DNA of 21,802 bases from a virus. Shown one piece after another: positions 1-7,119 of the stretch (the stretch's first letter is position 1; every line of letters starts with the position of its first letter). Where the stretch lies: positions 1-21,802 of the IMG/VR virus record IMGVR_UViG_3300031576_001280; one strand, written 5' to 3'. The translations under genes and the position numbers were made by a program. The notes under the pieces were generated by a model. The model saw only the letters and a program-made list of their open reading frames with translations, had not been told where the DNA came from and did not search any database.

Positions 1-162
1 ATGCCGCAGAGGATTTGCGATGCCTGTGGCAAGAGCAAAGATGTCAGCGGGGGCAAGACCTGTGAGAAGGGCCATTTCATTTGCAAGGACTGCGTCTACA
101 GCGGAGTTATCTTCGTGGCGGAAAAGCGGTCGTGCCCAATTTGCAGCAAGCCCTTAAGGTGA
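1..162 (+). CDS. Small RING-finger-like zinc-binding protein (53 aa)
   Basis: This short plus-strand reading frame starts with ATG at the first base and ends with TGA. It encodes a 53-residue protein dominated by metal ligands: Cys6, Cys9, Cys21, His25, Cys28, Cys31, Cys45 and Cys48. The spacing C-x2-C-x11-C-x3-H-x2-C-x2-C-x13-C-x2-C fits the classical C3HC4 RING consensus, in which eight ligands bind two zinc ions in a cross-brace. The ligand pattern is directly visible. That the fold is a RING, a related treble clef or two zinc ribbons is inference, and no function (for example ubiquitin-ligase-like activity) can be claimed. It is the only gene on this strand and converges on the phage operon, so it may be a moron, an early gene of another transcription unit, or host DNA beside a prophage. 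The ribosome binding site lies outside the window, and the true start could be further upstream. Confidence 0.7.
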   Translation: MPQRICDACGKSKDVSGGKTCEKGHFICKDCVYSGVIFVAEKRSCPICSKPLR

Positions 163-325
163 GGCCGTTTAGGCCCGGCAGGCGAGTGCAGGGTTTTTCA
201 GCCCACGTAGGCCCGAGGGTTCGACATCAGGGTGCGATAGTTCTGACCCCACCTTGGTGAACCGCGACGATTGGACGCTGCCTCACGAGCCCGGCATCAT
301 GAAGGGGGGTCGCCATTAATCGTGG
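163..325. other. Intergenic gap between convergent genes
   Basis: This 163-base stretch separates the plus-strand RING-like gene from the end of the minus-strand tail operon. I see no convincing open frame. Only weak inverted repeats are present, such as the 4-bp GGCC-GTTTA-GGCC hairpin near 164-176 and CACC-TT-GGTG near 250-260. None has a strong stem plus U-run, so no intrinsic terminator is called even though one would be expected between converging units. The minus strand carries TGGGGTCAGAAC around 236-250. Confidence 0.6.
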
Positions 326-3300
326 CTACAGCCTGAAGGTTCGGCTGTCGGTTGGCAGCGGCACGCCGCGGCCGAACAAGCACAGGTGGTCGTAGGCCCA
401 GATTTTGAACAAGGGTGTGCGGGAGCGGCGGCCGATCAGGTAGTCACGCTGCCACGGCCACCCCGCGTTGAACACGCCCATGAGGTATCGGCAGTCTGCG
501 CGTGGCCAGGAGAGGACGTCGAAGGGGTAACCGGCCATCCAGCGGACCTTGTCGAGGTTGCGGTCAACGCCGGCGAATTGGAAACCCTCGATCATGAAGT
601 TGTCGAAGCCGGAGCCTGACTTCGATTCCCACTCGAGCGGCAGGTTGATGTAGCGGTTCAGGCGGCGGGTGGCAGGATCGTTCACGTCCAGCGGCCAGAG
701 GAGTTCGAACTTCGCGTTCGGGCGGGTGGCGAGGACGTAGTTGCGGATCGCGTCGACGTGGTCCTTGGCTGTTTGGCGCAAGAAGTTGGCATCGACGTAG
801 CCGTTGACGGAGGGGTCGTCGTTCGGCGTGAGGAAGGTGTGGAGTGGGCGGCCGTACTGAGTCTGGAAGTGGCTGGCCGTGTAGGCGTCGTAGAAGGCCA
901 TGCCGGAGGCGTTGGCGAAGTACCACCAGAGCACCTCGCCGAACTGGAGCCGGGCAGTGAGGCCGGCGGCTTCCATCAGCCCGGCGACCTCCTCGTAAGC
1001 CTTCTTGATGTAATCGCGGAACGGCGGCGCGAAGGCGCAGTGGGAGGAGTTCTTGTTCCCGAAGCCAGTGGCGGTCTCGACCGGCTGGCCGTCCGGGTAG
1101 CGCTGGACCCAGACGGCCGAGGGCGCGTTGTCGGGCGGAAGGACCAACTCCTGGGAGAAGGCCGCCACGCAGGTCATGCCGTTGGCGACGAGCTCGGCGA
1201 AGTAGTTCTGGTGCCAATCACGAGCGGCACGGTTGAGCACCGGTGTTACGGTGTCGTCGATCACCCAATTGCCCATCGCTCCGCCCGTGAGGGACCCGGA
1301 GACGGTCACCGTGCCGTTCGCAGAAGTATGGCTTTCGGAGAAGCTGAACGAGTAGGCCGGCGCAGGTGAGCGGACCGTGATCGTGAGCACGCCACCGGAG
1401 GTCTGGGCCCAGACGCCAACGAAGACCTCGTTGATGTAGTAGGCGAAGTGGGCGGCGATGGTCGATGGGGTGTCCGCCGGGAAGACGCTCTTGCCGATGG
1501 TGGTGCCCCCGATGGTCAGGAAGGCCTCGTCGCCGCCGGCCCAGGTGCCGCCGTAGGTGACGGTGACGCTCGGGAGAAAGCCGCCGGTGCGCTTCCGTTG
1601 GTTCCACCAGAAGACCGAGACGTAGTGGTTGATCTCGCCGATCAGGCCTAGCTTGCGGATCGCCCAGACCAGCCGCTGGGGCGAGAGCTTGTAGGTGTGA
1701 TCGGTCCCGTAGTCGCACGCCACGGCGACGTCGGTGTGCGTAGCCGGAGGATCCGGCACGTCAGACGGAACGGCGCACTCCAGGAAGTCGAAGTAGTAAT
1801 AGAACCCCTGGCTGGCGGCGTTCTTCGTCCCGGTGAGGCGGATCTCGACGGAGTGCTGGCTCGCGGGGACGTTCGAGAACGCCTTGCGGCGAACCTGGCG
1901 CGCCTTGGCGGCCTGCTCGTAGCAATCGAGCTGCACTGGCGCCCCACCGTCGAGACGTACCTCGACGATCCCGCAATCGAAGTCGAGCCGGGTGCCCAGG
2001 TAGATGTCGTGGATCGCATTGCAGTGGGTCTCGACGGTCGCCGTGGCGCCGGCCTGCGCTGCACGCCGCGCGCGACCCTGGCTCCAGAATTGAGCCGGTG
2101 CCCACTCCCAGAAACCGGTGTATCGGACCCAGGCGTCGTTCTCTTCGACCCGGACCGACAACGGCCCGGCGACCTTGAGTGCCCGCTTGCTGAGCGTGTC
2201 CACGATGGTCCAATTCGAGAACATCGCCTCCCATTCCTGGTCCTGGTAGGCAGCCGAGTCGGCCAGCTTCGGCGCGAACGTCATCCAGATCTTCTGGAGG
2301 TCCGTCGCGCCCTCGGCCGAGAAGTCAATCGTGATCCGCCAGGTGGCGTCCGATGAGCCGCCGGAGAGCTGGCGCACCGATGGCGTGAAGTAGAGGTTCG
2401 AATTCTTGTGCAGCTCGTACAGCCGGATCATGTTGCCATCGTAGCCGGCTCGGGCGGCGGTGATCGTCAGGACGTTGCCGGAGGCTGTGGCGGCCAGGGG
2501 GATCAGCACCCCCGTCCAGTTGGTGTTGTTGATCTGGTCGCGGATGTTCCGGCAGATGGTCGTGTCCTTGACGTGGTAGAGGGTGTCCGAACCGCTGCCG
2601 GAAGCCGACACCGTGAAGCTCGTGCCGGTGTCCAGCTTACGCACGAGCTTCACGTAGTGGGCCTGGCTGCCGGTAGACGCGTCGACGTTCGGATCGGCCG
2701 AATATCCGCCCTCGAGGCCGTTGACGCGGTCGCGGAGATGGGCGGCGATGTCTGCGCTGCTGTCTCCGCTCTGCTCGGTGTAACTGTAGATGGTGCCGGC
2801 CACCGTGATCGAGTGCACCGTGCCAGGGCCTGCGGCAAAGAAGGGGAACTCAACCTCGACCTTGCCGGGGACGATGTAGTCGAAGGCCAAGTTCTGATAC
2901 CAGAGCGTGACGCGGTCGAATGCCCGCATGCCGGCGTCGACGAGGGTGAATGCTCCGCTCGCGGCGGTGTAGTTCCCGCCAACTTGGGTGGCGTGGTCGA
3001 ACAGGTTGATTTGCTTCAGGGTGCCGTCGGTCTTCAGGCAGTTCAGGTAGGGCCAGTCGATGGTGGCAAACTTGGGCGAGTCGATCGGCTGGAGATTCTG
3101 GTAGTCGAGATCGAAGGTGAGGATGATGCCGGAGAAGTCGCCGTCGGGCAGGTAGGAGAACCGCGGGTGGCCGAAAAAGTCGTCGCGGTCCCAGAGGACC
3201 AGGACGCAGAAGTCGGCGGCGTCGCGGAAGACACCGGAGACTTTGAAGCTGGTCTCTGAGGCGGAATGCAGCGCCGCCGCTGCGCCGAAATCAGAGAATC

Positions 3301-3349
3301 CTTGGAGATGGATCGTGCGGTTCGGCTGGAGTTTTTTGATCTGGTCCAT
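326..3349 (-). CDS. Large tail-tip protein with probable TIM-barrel C-terminus
   Basis: This 1007-residue protein is the last gene of the tail cluster, the place where lambda-type phages keep tip and host-contact proteins. The first 160 or so residues are aromatic and beta-rich. Two related modules at about 175-257 and 600-690 share a pattern of TIxGTxxY-like strand, a D-rich turn, an IAAHxxxxxN helix and a closing GxLTITxR strand; part of it recurs near 290-310. From about 715 to 1000 the sequence alternates strands and helices like a TIM barrel. FGEVLWWY (Glu805) and MIEGFQF (Glu921) sit where clan-A glycoside hydrolases place their two acids, and the region recalls the GTA TIM-barrel tail domain. 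Hydrolase activity is inference; the domain may only bind glycans. ATG at 3349 follows the stop of the upstream gene by three bases with only a weak ribosome site, suggesting translational coupling. It could also be called a receptor-binding protein. Confidence 0.75.
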   Translation of the reverse strand: MDQIKKLQPNRTIHLQGFSDFGAAAALHSASETSFKVSGVFRDAADFCVLVLWDRDDFFGHPRFSYLPDGDFSGIILTFDLDYQNLQPIDSPKFATIDWPYLNCLKTDGTLKQINLFDHATQVGGNYTAASGAFTLVDAGMRAFDRVTLWYQNLAFDYIVPGKVEVEFPFFAAGPGTVHSITVAGTIYSYTEQSGDSSADIAAHLRDRVNGLEGGYSADPNVDASTGSQAHYVKLVRKLDTGTSFTVSASGSGSDTLYHVKDTTICRNIRDQINNTNWTGVLIPLAATASGNVLTITAARAGYDGNMIRLYELHKNSNLYFTPSVRQLSGGSSDATWRITIDFSAEGATDLQKIWMTFAPKLADSAAYQDQEWEAMFSNWTIVDTLSKRALKVAGPLSVRVEENDAWVRYTGFWEWAPAQFWSQGRARRAAQAGATATVETHCNAIHDIYLGTRLDFDCGIVEVRLDGGAPVQLDCYEQAAKARQVRRKAFSNVPASQHSVEIRLTGTKNAASQGFYYYFDFLECAVPSDVPDPPATHTDVAVACDYGTDHTYKLSPQRLVWAIRKLGLIGEINHYVSVFWWNQRKRTGGFLPSVTVTYGGTWAGGDEAFLTIGGTTIGKSVFPADTPSTIAAHFAYYINEVFVGVWAQTSGGVLTITVRSPAPAYSFSFSESHTSANGTVTVSGSLTGGAMGNWVIDDTVTPVLNRAARDWHQNYFAELVANGMTCVAAFSQELVLPPDNAPSAVWVQRYPDGQPVETATGFGNKNSSHCAFAPPFRDYIKKAYEEVAGLMEAAGLTARLQFGEVLWWYFANASGMAFYDAYTASHFQTQYGRPLHTFLTPNDDPSVNGYVDANFLRQTAKDHVDAIRNYVLATRPNAKFELLWPLDVNDPATRRLNRYINLPLEWESKSGSGFDNFMIEGFQFAGVDRNLDKVRWMAGYPFDVLSWPRADCRYLMGVFNAGWPWQRDYLIGRRSRTPLFKIWAYDHLCLFGRGVPLPTDSRTFRL

Positions 3350-3352
3350 GGC

Positions 3353-6300
3353 TCACAGCCTGATGCTCACCACCAGCCGCTCGCCGGGGAAGGTGCTGCC
3401 GACGGCCGTGACATCCAGTGTGATGGGCTGGGTGGGTTGGATCGCCGGTAGATCCTTGCCGTCGATGGAGTTCGCCGGGAAGGTCTGGCCGTCGTTGATG
3501 ACGACGGTGCCGATCGGATTGCCGGCGACTTTGACCACCGCGTTGATGTTGCCGCCTTGGGGAGCGGTCTTGCAGTAGGCGTAGAGGTCCCGGATGCTGG
3601 TCGCCTGGCGCAAATAGACCGGCGGCACCGCGTCGCTCTCGATGCCAATGACGCCCTCAACGATCAGGTCCACCTGCTCCCCACTCAGAATCCGGATGCG
3701 GCCGTCGACGAAGCTGCTGGTGTAGTTGTTGACTGCGATCGGGGAGTTGCCGTGGATGTTGGTGACGTAGAGTTCGACCGCGCAGACGGCCATCGAGCGG
3801 AACGGCTCACGGGCCTCCCAGTCGCCTGAGTCCGGCGTGCCGTAAAAGTTGCGCGGGACGTTGTAGATGAACAGCCGCTTGTCGAGGCGGATCAGCCGGG
3901 CGCCAGCGTTATGCACGGTGGCCGTTGATTCCTTCTGTGCTCGCTCGATCTGAGCCGTGTTGCCGGTGATCGAGACGAGCTTTACGATCTCCGCGTCGAG
4001 CAGGGCGAGGTCGCCGTCGCTGAAGGATGCGAGGCTCGCAGCGGTCAGTGACGTATCCGTGGCGCTGATCCCTGCCGAAAGCGTGGTCTGGACTGGCGCG
4101 GTCTCATCGAAGTGCCAGACGGTGAAGGTCAGGGTGGAGATCGTCTTCGTGTTGGTGAGGTCCTGGAAGCCCACGCCAGCGATGAGCAGCACACCCGCCT
4201 GCGGCGCGATCCCGAATCCCGGTTCCGGTGGCGCGGCATTATCGGTCACGTCGGGTTCGGTGGGAACAGGCGATGCGGGCACGTCGGCCGGTTTCGGTCC
4301 GATGACCAGGTCGTACATCGAGTCGGTCGTGGTCCGCCCCTGGATGTCGATCGAGAAGTCCTTGTTCAATCGCCACGAGGTGACCCGGAACTCTCCGGAA
4401 CCGCCCGGCATGTCGGGTTGGGTAATCGAGCAGACCATGCCCGGCTCGGTGTTCAAGGCGAGCACGGTGGTTCGAAAAGAGATCTGCCGTGCGGCCTTCC
4501 ATTCCGCCGGCGTGATCCCGCCCAGCTCCTCTCGGAGGCGCGCGGTGATCAGCCGCGCGGCCTGGGACTTGCTTGCGGTGCCCGACAGGTTCAGATTCGA
4601 CTTCAGGAACAGGGGCGAGACGGCGCCGCCGATGAGCTTGGCGTGGTCGATGTCGTAGAGGGTGATCGAGTTGTTGACGAACTCGAACTCTTCGTCAGCG
4701 AAGTTCGCAGTCAGGTGATTGAAGGCCGGCCGCAAAGGAGCCAGTTGCAGGCTCTGGAACAGGATGTTGCCCACCGTGAACGGTTCGATGACTGAAGAGT
4801 TCACCCGGATACCAACCTTCAGCCTGCCGAACGCGAAGGTGTAGTAGCCCAGGCAGTTCATCAGGATCTCTTGAATCCAGTCCCGCAACGGCTTCTCCTC
4901 CTGGAGCACGCCTCGGAACTTGAACTGCGTCTCGGTGCCGGTTCCCACCAGTTTATCCACCTGCTCGTTGCAGATGGACGCGGCGGCGATTGCAGCGTCG
5001 ACGTCGAAGTACTGCTCGGCGGTGGCCGCGTCGGCAAAGCGCAGGCCGCGCGCCCGCAGCAGCGTGTTGATCACGATCCACACCGGGTTGGTGAGCACTT
5101 GCTGCGACCGCGAGCCGGGGGCCGTCCACACCCAGCCGCTCAAGCCCTGGTTCACGATGGCCTGCATCGAGTGCTCGCCAATCCGTGAGGGTTGGATGCC
5201 CTTGGCATCGGCGCGGCGCAGCTCGATGAAGGCTGTGCCGGCGGCGAAGTTGTCGAGGTAGGTGCTGTTGCCCGAGTAAACCTTGCGCCAGTATCCGCCC
5301 GTCTGGTCGCCCGACTGGCCGAGGGAGAAGAAATCGGTCGCACCAGCAGGGTCCGTTCCGAGGGCCGTTCGAAGGCCCAGTGAGCCGGGATAGCCGTGGT
5401 GAAACTGGCCGTCTAGCTTATGGCCGGTCCCGAAAGCGCCGAGCGGGCCCTCGCCGACGATCCCGAGCGCGTCGTAGAAATCGGATTCGTCCCGACCTGC
5501 GGCGATCTTGCAGTTCACAGGCATGTTCGCATCGGTGTAGATCTCCGGCAGGACCTCGTCGTAGATGGAGTCCGCGACAAGCGAGACGCTGGTGATGGAG
5601 GACCGCCCGAAGCCCCAGGTGCCGGTTGAGTTATCCTTGATGCGGACGCCTTGCGGTTCGGCCAGGAGGCCACCGAAGTAGCGCTTCATGCCGTGGGCGA
5701 GGCACCCGTTCGGCGTCTCGTATCCCTTGTCGCACTTGGTCGAATCAGCCGATGGGAAATGGACCAGATCCATTACGCCCTGCGCGGCGAACGGGCAACC
5801 AAGACCGTCGTTGAACTGTTTCCAGCACGTGCGCGAGATGCGGCGGGTGGGAAAGGGGAGATTGAGCTCGTAGAGGCCATCAGCGGCCGTGATGTGGAAG
5901 TCCGGCCCGGAGTCCATCGACCAGTTGACGATATCGCCCTTCCAGAGGTCGAGCTTGATGCCTGTGCCGATGTGGAACAGACTGAACTCGATTGACGCGC
6001 GGAACAGATCGACGTCGTTCGCGAGGTCGCGCAGAACGCGGTCCGCATTGCCGAAGCTGAACTGCGCTTCGTCCGCCTCATTGCCGATGGATTGCGAGAT
6101 GCCGTCGAACTCGACGAGCCGCGCCTGATAGAGCTGGCTGCCGATGGTGCAACGGCGGTCGGACACGAAGATCGCCGGGTAGCCGGCCTGGAGGGGCTGG
6201 ATCTTGACGAGGGGAATCAGTTCCTGAACCTGGGAAAGCAGCGCCGCGGCAAGTGCGCTTGAGGGGAAGCGGGAGAGGGTTTGGTTCAGAGTGTAGGTCG

Positions 6301-6709
6301 GGGCCGTCGTCGGGATCTCGACCAACGTCACCCCGACCGAGCACACGGCGTCCGAGACCATTTCCCAGGAGAGCGGGTCGTTTTCGAACCGGCAGGTATA
6401 GCGCGTGGTGCCGTTGCCGTCGTCGTTCGGAGCGTCGTAGTAGAACGCGCCGTAGGGACCGTAGTGGTTGTCCCAGAAGTCGCGGAGAGCGATGCGATCG
6501 GATTCCTTGAGCCGAGCCCGGCGGACGGTGAAGTGCTTGGCCCCGGTGCCGAGCAGGAACCGCTGCTCGATCTTGGCATTCGCGCTGCCGAACTGATGGA
6601 CGACGACCTCGGGCGCGTGTGCGCGGCCGTGGGGGGAGTCCGGGACGATGGGGAAGACGCCGGAGACGGCGATCTCCGGCACGGGGATGTTGCCCAGATA
6701 GTCGCTCAT
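3353..6709 (-). CDS. Fused tail hub/tip protein: DUF2460-like N-terminus, gpL-like cysteine cluster, C-terminal tip domains
   Basis: This 1118-residue protein appears to merge several lambda tail-tip functions. Residues about 35-135 resemble the preceding DUF2460-like gene (ALRDFWD, FYYDAP, TTRYTCRFE, VTLVEIP). Residues about 140-345 contain Cys295, Cys305, Cys326 and Cys336, spaced C-x9-C-x20-C-x9-C and followed by HGMKRYFGG. This closely recalls lambda gpL and related tip proteins, whose four C-terminal cysteines bind an iron-sulfur cluster. The middle (about 350-790) is probably a hub domain of the tube-cap type. Near 880-940 is a module common in phage tail-tip proteins, with LLDAEIVKL, an IERAQ strand and TVHNAGARL (His933). 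ATG at 6709 lies four bases after the upstream stop; the ribosome site is poor, so coupling is likely. Tip role is well supported by position and motifs; iron-sulfur binding and exact domain limits are inferred. Confidence 0.8.
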   Translation of the reverse strand: MSDYLGNIPVPEIAVSGVFPIVPDSPHGRAHAPEVVVHQFGSANAKIEQRFLLGTGAKHFTVRRARLKESDRIALRDFWDNHYGPYGAFYYDAPNDDGNGTTRYTCRFENDPLSWEMVSDAVCSVGVTLVEIPTTAPTYTLNQTLSRFPSSALAAALLSQVQELIPLVKIQPLQAGYPAIFVSDRRCTIGSQLYQARLVEFDGISQSIGNEADEAQFSFGNADRVLRDLANDVDLFRASIEFSLFHIGTGIKLDLWKGDIVNWSMDSGPDFHITAADGLYELNLPFPTRRISRTCWKQFNDGLGCPFAAQGVMDLVHFPSADSTKCDKGYETPNGCLAHGMKRYFGGLLAEPQGVRIKDNSTGTWGFGRSSITSVSLVADSIYDEVLPEIYTDANMPVNCKIAAGRDESDFYDALGIVGEGPLGAFGTGHKLDGQFHHGYPGSLGLRTALGTDPAGATDFFSLGQSGDQTGGYWRKVYSGNSTYLDNFAAGTAFIELRRADAKGIQPSRIGEHSMQAIVNQGLSGWVWTAPGSRSQQVLTNPVWIVINTLLRARGLRFADAATAEQYFDVDAAIAAASICNEQVDKLVGTGTETQFKFRGVLQEEKPLRDWIQEILMNCLGYYTFAFGRLKVGIRVNSSVIEPFTVGNILFQSLQLAPLRPAFNHLTANFADEEFEFVNNSITLYDIDHAKLIGGAVSPLFLKSNLNLSGTASKSQAARLITARLREELGGITPAEWKAARQISFRTTVLALNTEPGMVCSITQPDMPGGSGEFRVTSWRLNKDFSIDIQGRTTTDSMYDLVIGPKPADVPASPVPTEPDVTDNAAPPEPGFGIAPQAGVLLIAGVGFQDLTNTKTISTLTFTVWHFDETAPVQTTLSAGISATDTSLTAASLASFSDGDLALLDAEIVKLVSITGNTAQIERAQKESTATVHNAGARLIRLDKRLFIYNVPRNFYGTPDSGDWEAREPFRSMAVCAVELYVTNIHGNSPIAVNNYTSSFVDGRIRILSGEQVDLIVEGVIGIESDAVPPVYLRQATSIRDLYAYCKTAPQGGNINAVVKVAGNPIGTVVINDGQTFPANSIDGKDLPAIQPTQPITLDVTAVGSTFPGERLVVSIRL

Positions 6710-6713
6710 AGTG

Positions 6714-7115
6714 TCAGGCGAGCTCTACAAGCTCGATCTCAACGTCGATCCGCGCCAGTCCGGCGCTCTGCTGCCACGCACCTTCGAAGCGCACGGTATA
6801 ACGTCCCTGGGTCGCCGTACCGGTCGGGTCGTGGCTGAACTTCGGCACGGTTTCCCAGGGGTCGTAAAAGTAGAACGGCTCTTGCGATGCCTTGCGGGCG
6901 TCGTAGAAGTCCCGCAGGGCCTGGAGTTCGGCCGGCGCGAGCCGCTTTCCCAGACGCCAGTGCTTCCGGCTGGTGTCGGTCAGGCGTCCCCGCTGGGCTT
7001 CGCCGTTGCGGTACTCGTTCACCTGGACCGCATACTCACGGGAGTGGACAAACACGCGAGAAAGGCTCTGCGGCAGCACCGTCGAAGGTGCTGCATTAGG
7101 AACGGACCCAGGCAC
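6714..7115 (-). CDS. DUF2460-like minor tail protein (133 aa)
   Basis: This is a small minor tail protein of the type that sits at the end of the tail tube near the hub. After a proline- and serine-rich start come the hallmarks of the DUF2460/minor-tail group: a basic WRLGKRL stretch, the helix LQALRDFYDAR, the aromatic FYFYDPWE motif, then a TVRFEG strand and a final IDVEIELVEL strand. The same order of motifs appears at the N-terminus of the next, much larger gene, so the two look paralogous. The start is GTG at 7115, chosen because GGAG lies 10 bases before it and because it begins three bases after the TGA of the upstream gene. The lambda equivalent by position would be gpM, but I do not see enough to equate them. 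Confidence 0.72.
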   Translation of the reverse strand: MPGSVPNAAPSTVLPQSLSRVFVHSREYAVQVNEYRNGEAQRGRLTDTSRKHWRLGKRLAPAELQALRDFYDARKASQEPFYFYDPWETVPKFSHDPTGTATQGRYTVRFEGAWQQSAGLARIDVEIELVELA

Positions 7116-7119
7116 CGGC

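Noticed and set aside
210-235. GGGTTCGACATC resembling the T-arm of a tRNA
   Set aside because: The flanking five bases on each side do not pair and there is no acceptor, anticodon arm or CCA in position.
163-325. Intrinsic terminator between converging units
   Set aside because: Only 3-4 bp stems were found and none is followed by a convincing T-run.
564-1718. Additional minus-strand frames within the tail-tip gene
   Set aside because: They overlap the certain 1007-residue frame, are Arg/Pro-rich and show no start signals or domains.
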